Below, piece after piece: positions 15,303 to 21,978 of a stretch of DNA of 25,789 nt (positions within the stretch are counted from its first letter, which is position 1; each line of letters opens with the position of its first letter). The position numbers and the translations under genes were made by a program. A model generated the notes under the pieces. It ran no database searches. It saw only the letters and a program-made list of their open reading frames with translations, and was not told the origin of the DNA. Source of the DNA: an uncultured Bulleidia sp. (GTDB taxonomy: Bacteria; Bacillota_I; Bacilli_A; Erysipelotrichales; Erysipelotrichaceae); contig CAKVLT010000020.1 of assembly GCA_934757945.1 (NCBI GenBank), positions 1-25,789 on the forward strand. Reading direction: 5' to 3'.

Positions 15303-16199
15303 ATGTACATTCTTAAAACTACTTTGGAACTCGGGTGTCTGTATGCACCGGTTGCTATGGCATTGTTTTTGAGTTTCAGAATATTGAATATTGCAGATAT
15401 GACAACAGACGGATGCTTTATATTGTCAGGGGCAGTCAGTGTAATGTGTGCTTTACATGGCCATCCGGTAGCCGGAATATTTCTTGGAATGCTTGCCGGA
15501 GGAATGGCGGGGTGTATTACAGCGCTGTTACAGACAAGGTGCTCAGTTCCAAGTATTCTTGCAGGAATTATTACCAATACTGGATTATATACAATAAACC
15601 TGATGGTTATGGGATTTTCCAGTAATGTGGCTATTCTGAAGGGAAATACTATTTTCACTCTTTTTGCAGGACTTGGATTACCTAAGGAAGTCTCTTCCAT
15701 TGTGCTGGCTTTTCTGATTGTATGCACGGCTATGATTGGGTTAAGGTATTTCCTTTCCACACATCTGGGGTTATGTATTCGTGCTACAGGGGATAACAGT
15801 GATATGGTCGCTGCCAGCAGTATTGATCCAAGATTTACCATTACTGTAGGTCTGATTATTTCCAATATGTTAACCGGACTGAGCGGTGCCATGACCTGTC
15901 AGTTTCAGAAAAGTGCTGATATTAACGGTGGAACGGGTATTGTGGTAATTGGTCTTGCATGTCTTATTATTGGAGAAACACTATGCAGATCCTATAAGTC
16001 TATTACCAGAAATATCGTTGCCTGTCTTGCAGGCAATCTTGTATACAGATGCATATACGCAGTGATTTTATCTACACATATCTTACCGATTGAATGTCTG
16101 AAGCTGATGACTGCGTTCATTGTGGCTCTTGCCATTGCGGCACCAACCATTAAAGAAAATATGGCAAAGAAGAAAAGAAGGAGAGGTCAGGTATGCTAG
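15303..16199 (+). CDS. trpY: ABC transporter permease, probable tryptophan (TrpY-like)
   Basis: 298 residues, strongly hydrophobic, with roughly eight to nine membrane-spanning stretches, of the branched-chain/ribose type permease superfamily (BPD_transp_2). Recognisable features are an early FLSFRILNIADMTTDGCFIL segment, which is typical of this family, glycine-rich GMLAGGMAG, and IRATGDNSDMVAASSIDPRF in the cytoplasmic coupling loop that contacts the ATPase. The frame extends upstream to a TTG at 15279, but ATG 15303 is preferred because GGGAGGA lies at the correct distance. The stop overlaps the ATPase gene by seven bases, so the two are translationally coupled. Substrate assignment rests on the T-box. 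Confidence 0.87.
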   Translation: MYILKTTLELGCLYAPVAMALFLSFRILNIADMTTDGCFILSGAVSVMCALHGHPVAGIFLGMLAGGMAGCITALLQTRCSVPSILAGIITNTGLYTINLMVMGFSSNVAILKGNTIFTLFAGLGLPKEVSSIVLAFLIVCTAMIGLRYFLSTHLGLCIRATGDNSDMVAASSIDPRFTITVGLIISNMLTGLSGAMTCQFQKSADINGGTGIVVIGLACLIIGETLCRSYKSITRNIVACLAGNLVYRCIYAVILSTHILPIECLKLMTAFIVALAIAAPTIKENMAKKKRRRGQVC

Positions 16200-16993
16200 A
16201 ACTTAAAAATATAACAAAGACCTTTCATCCGGGTACTGTAAATGAAAAAAAGGCATTATGCGGTATAGATCTTACGGTTGAAGATGGAGATTTCATTACA
16301 ATACTGGGATCTAACGGTGCAGGGAAGAGTACTTTATTCAATACTATCAGTGGGTCCATTGAAGCAGATAACGGGAAAATACTTCTGGATGGTAAAGATG
16401 TGACCTATGTTCCGGAGTATATACGTTCCAGAAATATCGGGCGTTTGTTTCAGGATCCTTTAAAAGGAACCGCTCCACATATGACTATAGCTGAGAATCT
16501 GTCTCTGGCATATCAAAGAGCCAATAAGAAACATAACCTGTTTTCGCGAATAACAAAACAGGACCTTGAAGTATTTCAGGAAAAATTACATGAGCTGGAT
16601 ATGGGACTTGAAGACAGGATGGATACCCCTGTAGGTACATTAAGCGGAGGTCAAAGACAGGCTCTGACATTATTGATGGCAACTATTGTGCCGCCTTCCG
16701 TTCTCTTACTGGATGAACATACTGCAGCGCTTGACCCTAATGCAGCAGAGAAGATTCTGTTGTTAACAAAAGAGATTGTAGAAAGGAACCATACAACCTG
16801 CCTGATGATCACACATAATCTTACACATTCATTAAAATGCGGAAACAGAGTATTAATGATGAATGGTGGTAAAATAGTACAGGATATTTCAGGTAAGGAA
16901 AAACAGGCTCTGACTATGGCTGCCTTGCTTGAAAAATTCAGGGAGGGTACACAACAGCAACTGGATAATGACCGCATGCTGTTTGAAGAGTAA
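16193..16993 (+). CDS. trpZ: ABC transporter ATP-binding protein, probable tryptophan (TrpZ-like)
   Basis: 266 residues, a single nucleotide-binding domain. Walker A is GSNGAGKST (39-47), a Q-loop lies in GRLFQDPLKG, the ABC signature is LSGGQRQ, Walker B is VLLLDEHTAALD, and the switch His is in MITHNL. DEHTAALDP in place of the more common DEPT/DEHL is shared by this transporter type. It would form a cytoplasmic dimer that drives the permease. It starts within the last codons of the permease gene, and AGGTCAGG provides a modest ribosome-binding site. The deacylase gene follows two bases after the stop. Confidence 0.9.
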   Translation: MLELKNITKTFHPGTVNEKKALCGIDLTVEDGDFITILGSNGAGKSTLFNTISGSIEADNGKILLDGKDVTYVPEYIRSRNIGRLFQDPLKGTAPHMTIAENLSLAYQRANKKHNLFSRITKQDLEVFQEKLHELDMGLEDRMDTPVGTLSGGQRQALTLLMATIVPPSVLLLDEHTAALDPNAAEKILLLTKEIVERNHTTCLMITHNLTHSLKCGNRVLMMNGGKIVQDISGKEKQALTMAALLEKFREGTQQQLDNDRMLFEE

Positions 16994-16995
16994 GT

Positions 16996-17478
16996 ATGGC
17001 AAAAGAGACAAAAACAAATGCAATGCGTAAATTGGACACGTTGCATATTTCTTATACAGAACATCAGTATGATGCAAGTGACGGACACATTGACGGGGTT
17101 GCGGTAGCAGCTAAATGCGGACTGGATCCTGATCAGGTTTTTAAAACACTTGTGACACAGGGAAATGATCGTAATTTCTATGTGTTTGTAATACCAGTCA
17201 GAGAAGAACTGGATTTAAAAAAATGTGCTAAGGCAGCACAGGTCAAAAGTGTAGAAATGATTCATGTAAAAGATTTGCTGAAAACAACAGGGTATATACG
17301 TGGGGGATGTTCTCCTGTCGGCATGAAGAAGGAGTTTTCCACTTTCTTTGATGAAACGATGGTTCTTTTTGATACAGTATATGTTTCAGGTGGCAGAATT
17401 GGCACACAGATTGAGATTTCTCCTGATGATCTTATGCGCGTGACGAACGGGACTTTAACTGCTTTAACAAGAAACTGA
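16996..17478 (+). CDS. ybaK: Cys-tRNA(Pro)/Cys-tRNA(Cys) deacylase, YbaK/EbsC family
   Basis: 160 residues, the normal length. Conserved features are TNAMRKLDTLHISY at the start, YDASDGHIDGVAVA, KTLVTQGN, the catalytic-site Lys region DLKKCAKAAQVKSVEM, GYIRGGCSPVGMKK (the family hallmark) and SGGRIGTQIEISP at the C-terminus. The enzyme hydrolyses Cys mischarged on tRNA-Pro by prolyl-tRNA synthetase. It starts two bases after the transporter ATPase gene, so it is probably expressed from the Trp T-box transcript, though the functional reason is not clear. Its last 47 bases overlap the end of the VanZ-like gene on the other strand. Confidence 0.92.
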   Translation: MAKETKTNAMRKLDTLHISYTEHQYDASDGHIDGVAVAAKCGLDPDQVFKTLVTQGNDRNFYVFVIPVREELDLKKCAKAAQVKSVEMIHVKDLLKTTGYIRGGCSPVGMKKEFSTFFDETMVLFDTVYVSGGRIGTQIEISPDDLMRVTNGTLTALTRN

Positions 17479-17875
17479 TCAGTAGCATTGTCCCAAAACC
17501 GCACATGTCTAAAGCGGAATCTTTAAGAGTTCCGTATCTTCCGGGCACAAAGTGCTGGATTGTTTCATCTATTACAGGAACAAGAAACCAGAATGCACAG
17601 ACAGGAAGGTTTCTTTTTTCTTTGGAAATATGCTTTGCGAAAAGAACAGTTCCTGCAAGTACAAAGTATTCACTGAAATGAGCCAGCTTTCTTACAAAAT
17701 GATGAAAGCTGTCAAAATCGATTTTAAAGTGTACGAGTCTCATTAAAAACAAAGCGATTTCCTTAGATAGATTTCCTGAAGAAGTTCCCTGTTGAAGAGA
17801 GTTATAGAATATACATGCAGTGAATACACATGGCAGAATCCATGGGAGATATTTTTTTATTTGTCTGAAGTCCAT
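17432..17875 (-). CDS. VanZ-like membrane protein
   Basis: About 147 residues with four predicted membrane helices: WILPCVFTACIFYNSL at the start, a central HFSEYFVLAGTVLFA, PVCAFWFLVPVIDETI and a C-terminal FGTMLLISFLL. The motifs RKLAHFSEYFVLA and DETIQHFVPGR-GTLKDSALD are the hallmarks of the VanZ-like family (PF04892). Members are associated with teicoplanin or lipoglycopeptide resistance and with envelope functions; a role here is not known. The frame is open to ATG 17926, but ATG 17875 matches the family N-terminus and is preceded by TGTTATCAT six bases upstream. The 3' end runs antisense into ybaK without a visible terminator. Confidence 0.85.
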   Translation of the reverse strand: MDFRQIKKYLPWILPCVFTACIFYNSLQQGTSSGNLSKEIALFLMRLVHFKIDFDSFHHFVRKLAHFSEYFVLAGTVLFAKHISKEKRNLPVCAFWFLVPVIDETIQHFVPGRYGTLKDSALDMCGFGTMLLISFLLKQLKSRSSRA

Positions 17876-17881
17876 AGCTGT

Positions 17882-17890
17882 ATGATAACA
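17882..17890 (-). promoter_or_regulatory. Extended -10 promoter, probably leaderless, for the VanZ-like gene
   Basis: The minus strand reads TGTTATCAT, then six bases (ACAGCT), then the ATG. The extended -10 matches consensus at all but one position. No Shine-Dalgarno sequence is present. Confidence 0.5.
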
Positions 17891-17896
17891 GAGATA

Positions 17897-17905
17897 TGGT
17901 ATAAT
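17897..17905 (+). promoter_or_regulatory. Extended -10 promoter, probably leaderless, for the YitT-family gene
   Basis: TGGTATAAT is a perfect extended -10. Seven bases separate it from ATG 17913. An earlier in-frame ATG at 17904 lies inside the hexamer and cannot be used by this transcript. The -10 boxes of the two divergent genes are 12 bases apart. Confidence 0.6.
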
Positions 17906-17912
17906 GAGAACC

Positions 17913-18767
17913 ATGAGAAAAAACATTACAAATATATTTAAGATTCTTTTTGGAACATTTTTATTAGCTGTTTCTATTGAAGTATTTATTATTCCCTATA
18001 ACATTCTATCTGGTGGTGTGGCTGGAATTGCCGTTGCTTTAGAACCAGTATTCCATATTAACGAAACGCTGTTTGCCAATTTGCTTGTTGTAGGATTTAT
18101 GTTACTGGGATGGATCTGTCTGGGAAAGGAATTTATCATGGATTCTGTGATTTCTTCCCTGGCATATCCTGTATTTACATCTCTGGTTTCTTTAATGTCT
18201 ATACATGTGGTCATACCTCAGGCTGTAGCCAGTTTATATGCTGGATTGTTTGGGGGGCTGGGAATTGGCATAGTTATCAGTGCCGGAGGATCTACTGGAG
18301 GAGTAGATATTCCGACGATGATCCTGTCAAAAACATTGCACATAAAATTCAATACAATGGTGATGATTGTGGATGGATTGACTGTGGTAATGGGAATAGT
18401 GGCCTATGATCTCAGTGCTGCCTTGATTGGACTTCTGTCCGTGTTTGTGTCCGGGTATGCTATAGGGAAAGTGCTTTCCATAGGTCAGGATGCGTCCAAG
18501 AGTGTTCAGATTATTTCTCCTCAATGGAAAGAAATCACACAGAAGATTTCTGAAGAACTGGACAGAGGCTCTACTATTTTTGAGGCTACAGGCGGATATC
18601 AGAATGAAACAAAACATGTTGTTCTATGCGTTGTTTCTGTAAAACAGTATCCTGCATTGATTGATATAGTGCATTCCGTGGATGAAAAAGCATTTGTGAT
18701 TACCACAGATGCAAGTGATATGCATGGTGAAGGCTTTACATGGCCATCTCCTTCCGCAAGAATGTAA
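17913..18767 (+). CDS. YitT-family membrane protein (DUF161 plus DUF2179)
   Basis: 284 residues. The first two thirds contain about five to six membrane helices with the family motifs FIIPYNILSGGVAGIA near residue 25 and GGLGIGIVISAGGSTGGVDI in the middle. The C-terminal third is a soluble DUF2179 domain with RGSTIFEATGGYQNETKHVV and VVSVKQYPALIDIVHSVDEKAFV, close to a ferredoxin-like/ACT-like fold. YitT proteins are widespread in Bacillota, and their transported substrate is not established. ATG 17913 is chosen over 17904 because the latter lies inside the -10 hexamer. It is followed by the ftsE promoter and gene. Confidence 0.9.
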   Translation: MRKNITNIFKILFGTFLLAVSIEVFIIPYNILSGGVAGIAVALEPVFHINETLFANLLVVGFMLLGWICLGKEFIMDSVISSLAYPVFTSLVSLMSIHVVIPQAVASLYAGLFGGLGIGIVISAGGSTGGVDIPTMILSKTLHIKFNTMVMIVDGLTVVMGIVAYDLSAALIGLLSVFVSGYAIGKVLSIGQDASKSVQIISPQWKEITQKISEELDRGSTIFEATGGYQNETKHVVLCVVSVKQYPALIDIVHSVDEKAFVITTDASDMHGEGFTWPSPSARM

Positions 18768-18772
18768 GATTG

Positions 18773-18781
18773 TGCTAGAAT
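18773..18781 (+). promoter_or_regulatory. Extended -10 promoter candidate for ftsEX
   Basis: TGCTAGAAT lies six bases after the YitT stop. It leaves a leader of about 20-25 bases that contains GGAGG before the ftsE ATG, so this unit uses a conventional leader. Confidence 0.45.
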
Positions 18782-18809
18782 ACAAAAGTATAAGTTTGGA
18801 GGTACGTTC

Positions 18810-19502
18810 ATGATTGATTGCGCACATGTGTACAAACGATATAAAACAGGCACAAATGCCTTGTATGATATTAATTTAAAGGTGGATCAGGGTGAATTCA
18901 TCTATATTATCGGTCCTACCGGAAGTGGTAAATCCACATTGATTCGATTATTGGATGGCGAAATTGCTCCTACAAAGGGTTCTGTAAAAGTGGTTGGCAT
19001 TGATGTGGGGAATCTGAAAAATTCTCAGGTTCCGATTTACAGAAGAAATATAGGTGTGGTTTTCCAGGATTATAAATTACTTCCTCAGAAGACAGTGGCA
19101 GAAAATGTTTCTTATGCTTTGGAAGTTATCGGATTAAAGAAGAAAATGGTCAAGAAGAGAGTGGAAGATGTTCTTCGTCTTGTTGGACTTTCTGACAAAG
19201 CCGGGAGTTTTCCAAGAGAACTTTCAGGCGGTCAGCAACAAAGAGTGGCTATTGCACGTGCTATTGCCAACAGACCTAAAGTGCTGATTGCTGATGAACC
19301 TACGGGAAATCTTGATCCTGCGAAATCTACAGAAATCATGGCATTGTTGGATAAGATTCATAAAGAATATGGAACAACAATATTGATGGTCACTCATGAT
19401 CTGACTATAGTAAATAGATTCCGTAAGAGAACGGTCGTTCTGGAACATGGACATATTGTGGCCGATCTTGCAGAAGGAGGATATGTACAACATGATCAGT
19501 AG
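18810..19502 (+). CDS. ftsE: Cell division ATP-binding protein FtsE
   Basis: 230 residues, the normal length. Walker A is GPTGSGKST (35-43), Q-loop VFQDYKLLP with the FtsE-typical DYKLLP, signature LSGGQQQR, Walker B VLIADEPTGNLD, and switch His in MVTHDL. FtsE and FtsX form a membrane complex that uses ATP to activate peptidoglycan hydrolases in the envelope. In Bacillus the activated enzyme is CwlO-like; no such hydrolase gene is in the window. GGAGG is 7 bases upstream of the ATG. The gene overlaps ftsX by 11 bases. Confidence 0.96.
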   Translation: MIDCAHVYKRYKTGTNALYDINLKVDQGEFIYIIGPTGSGKSTLIRLLDGEIAPTKGSVKVVGIDVGNLKNSQVPIYRRNIGVVFQDYKLLPQKTVAENVSYALEVIGLKKKMVKKRVEDVLRLVGLSDKAGSFPRELSGGQQQRVAIARAIANRPKVLIADEPTGNLDPAKSTEIMALLDKIHKEYGTTILMVTHDLTIVNRFRKRTVVLEHGHIVADLAEGGYVQHDQ

Positions 19503-20388
19503 ACCAATTAAAGAAGGATTCCGTGGCGTTGGAAGACATTGGGCCATGGCTATTTCCAGTAGTTTTGCTGTAACAATTACTTTGATTATTATTTCATTAT
19601 TTATGCTATTCATGGTGAATGTGACTCGTTTTACAACCAATGTAGAACAAGGAATGGAGATTTCAGTCATGATTGACTATGATTATGAATCCAGTGAAGA
19701 TGAAGCAAAGCTGAAACAGCAGATTACCCAGCTCGAAGGCGTAAAATCCGTACGTTATTCCAGTAAGGATGAGGAACTGAAATACTATATTTCTCAGTTT
19801 GATGATGAAGAAACACGTAGTGCAGTGGAATCTTTAGTTGATGATAATCCTATGCATGATGCCTATTATGTGGAAGTGGAAGACGGAAAAACTCTGCAGG
19901 ATACTGCAGCTGCCATCAGAAAAATGGAAGGCGTTTCTGATGTTAACTATGGTGGTGAGTCCACAACCAACATGGTAGTTGCCATGAATGCAGTAAGACG
20001 TGGTGGCTTAATTGTAGTGGTGGCGATGACTATTCTGGCTATTTTCCTGATTCAGAACACCATCAAGCTGACTATTTATGCAAGACAAGATGAAATTACG
20101 ATTGAACGAAATGTTGGTGCTACCAACGGATTTATCCGTTCTCCGTTTGTAATAGAGGGTATGGTTATGGGAGCTATGGGAGCGATTATTCCTATTGCTC
20201 TGACAGTATTTGGCTATCATTATGCTTATAAGATTACTGACGGATATCTGATTTCCAATATGTTCCGACTTGTGACACCAAAGCCATTGGTGATCTATGT
20301 TTCCATAGTATTGCTGGCTATTGGTATGCTGGTAGGTCTGATTGGATCATATATGTCTGTTACGAAGTATTTAAAGTGGAAAAGATAA
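19492..20388 (+). CDS. ftsX: Cell division membrane protein FtsX
   Basis: 298 residues. A first membrane helix follows RPIKEGFRGVGRHWAMAISS (about residues 20-45). A periplasm-facing domain of about 120 residues comes next, with VMIDYDYESSEDEAKLKQQI and DNPMHDAYYVEV. Three further helices lie in the C-terminal FtsX/MacB-type permease domain, with QDEITIERNVGATNGFIRSP between them. It transmits the FtsE ATPase cycle to extracellular cell-wall hydrolases. AAGGAGG before ATG 19492 and the standard MISRPIKEGFRG start favour this codon over the in-frame ATG at 19447. A terminator follows directly. Confidence 0.95.
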   Translation: MISRPIKEGFRGVGRHWAMAISSSFAVTITLIIISLFMLFMVNVTRFTTNVEQGMEISVMIDYDYESSEDEAKLKQQITQLEGVKSVRYSSKDEELKYYISQFDDEETRSAVESLVDDNPMHDAYYVEVEDGKTLQDTAAAIRKMEGVSDVNYGGESTTNMVVAMNAVRRGGLIVVVAMTILAIFLIQNTIKLTIYARQDEITIERNVGATNGFIRSPFVIEGMVMGAMGAIIPIALTVFGYHYAYKITDGYLISNMFRLVTPKPLVIYVSIVLLAIGMLVGLIGSYMSVTKYLKWKR

Positions 20389-20389
20389 G

Positions 20390-20415
20390 GACTCGGGGAA
20401 ATACCGAGTCTTTTT
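20390..20415 (+). terminator. Intrinsic terminator after ftsX
   Basis: GACTCGG (20390-20396) pairs perfectly with CCGAGTC (20404-20410) around GGAAATA, followed by TTTTT. It separates ftsEX from the S41 peptidase gene. Confidence 0.85.
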
Positions 20416-20430
20416 GCAAAGGTGATTACA

Positions 20431-21978
20431 ATGAATGAAGAAGTGAAAAATGAAGAACAGGAAGATATTGTTCATACAATTTCGTTAAAAAGACACTTAT
20501 GGCCTGAAGAAGTGGAATTGAATAAAACAAAGAAAAAATTGAAAAGAGCACGAATTCTGGGAGTGATACTGTGCGTATTTGCTTTAGGCATCGGATGGTT
20601 TGGTGGCAGTGTTCTTCCGTTTGGATGGTCCTACTCTATTCGCAGCAGTCTGCTTTCTCTTGCAGGAGTATCTAAAAACGATAAGATATCTGCTGTAGAA
20701 GAAATCATGGATACCTCATGGTATTTTGGAAAAGATATTGAAGATCTTGATGACAGGCTGATAGATCAGGCAATTATCGGAATGACCAGTAATACAGAAG
20801 ATAAACATACGGAATATATGTCTGAAAAAGAAACTGAGGCCTTTAAGCAAAGTATTAATCGTAATTATGTTGGAATCGGAGCACAGTTTATCATGTATAA
20901 CGGCTTCCCGATTATTACAAAAGTTTTTCCGCATTCTCCTGCGGAAAATGCCGGATTACAAGCTGGTGATATTCTTGAAAAGGTAAATGAAGAAAGTGTA
21001 GAAGGTTTATCTTCTTCAGATGTTAAAGATAAGATTCAGGGTGATGAAGGTACACAGGTGACCTTAACGGTGAAGCGTAATGATGAAAATGTGACATTGA
21101 CTGCTGTCAGAGGTACCTTCAGTGCTACAACATTTGCAAAAATGCTGGATGATTCAACACTCTATCTGCAACTTGCTCAGTTTGGTGAAAATACAGCAGA
21201 AGATATAAAAGAGGATCTGGATGGCTTGCTGGAAGGAAAGGACAAGGTATCTATGATTCTAGATCTCAGAGGAAACGGTGGAGGTTATCTTACAAGTGTA
21301 AAAGCAGTTGCCAGCTATTTCCTTGATAATGATCAGACTGTATTAATACAGGAATTTAAAGATGGCAGTGAAGTGAAGATTACCACTACACCAGATCAGA
21401 AATATTCCCAGATTCATACTATTGTGATTCTTGTGAATGAAAACACAGCAAGTGCGGCGGAAGTCATGACACTTGCATTAAAACAAAACAGAGATGATGT
21501 TACGGTTATAGGAACAACAACATATGGTAAAGGTACTGTACAGACTACAACCAGTTTTAAGGATGGCAGCTCTTTGAAATATACGACAAGCAGATGGCTG
21601 TCACCAGAGAAAGAATGGATTAATGAAACAGGTATTACACCTGATGAAGAAGTACAGTTACACGAAGCTATCAGTATGACTTATCCAGAAATGAAAGAGG
21701 GAGATAGCTATGATGTTGATCAAGTCAGCGATGTCATTAAAGCTGTGCAGGTTATTCTGGATTATTTTGGATATGCAGTTGACAGACAGGATGGTTATTT
21801 CTCCGTTGCTACACAACAAGCCTGGATGCAGTTTAAAGAAGATCGTGGACTTTCAGGTGGCAGTAGAATCACACGCAATGATTATATGAATGCGGTCAGT
21901 GAAGTAATGTATGACTGGGCTACCAGCACAAATCATGATACACAGCTTGCAAGAGCACTGGAGGTTGTACATGGATAA
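20431..21978 (+). CDS. S41 carboxyl-terminal processing peptidase with PDZ and peptidoglycan-binding domains
   Basis: 515 residues. An N-terminal cytoplasmic stretch rich in Glu and Lys leads to one membrane helix (about 42-62). A PDZ domain follows, with GIGAQFIMYNGFPIITKVF and PAENAGLQAGDILEKVNEES. The S41 catalytic domain has LDLRGNGGGYL, the nucleophile S341 in NENTASAAEV and the general base K367 in TYGKGTVQ. A C-terminal PG_binding_1 domain spans about 440-495. This is the CtpA/CtpB architecture; such proteases act outside the membrane and trim secreted or cell-wall proteins. In Bacillus ctpB also lies next to ftsEX. ATG 20431, with AAAGGTGAT before it, is preferred over the upstream GTG or ATT codons. 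The uvrB start lies within its last codons. Confidence 0.93.
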   Translation: MNEEVKNEEQEDIVHTISLKRHLWPEEVELNKTKKKLKRARILGVILCVFALGIGWFGGSVLPFGWSYSIRSSLLSLAGVSKNDKISAVEEIMDTSWYFGKDIEDLDDRLIDQAIIGMTSNTEDKHTEYMSEKETEAFKQSINRNYVGIGAQFIMYNGFPIITKVFPHSPAENAGLQAGDILEKVNEESVEGLSSSDVKDKIQGDEGTQVTLTVKRNDENVTLTAVRGTFSATTFAKMLDDSTLYLQLAQFGENTAEDIKEDLDGLLEGKDKVSMILDLRGNGGGYLTSVKAVASYFLDNDQTVLIQEFKDGSEVKITTTPDQKYSQIHTIVILVNENTASAAEVMTLALKQNRDDVTVIGTTTYGKGTVQTTTSFKDGSSLKYTTSRWLSPEKEWINETGITPDEEVQLHEAISMTYPEMKEGDSYDVDQVSDVIKAVQVILDYFGYAVDRQDGYFSVATQQAWMQFKEDRGLSGGSRITRNDYMNAVSEVMYDWATSTNHDTQLARALEVVHG

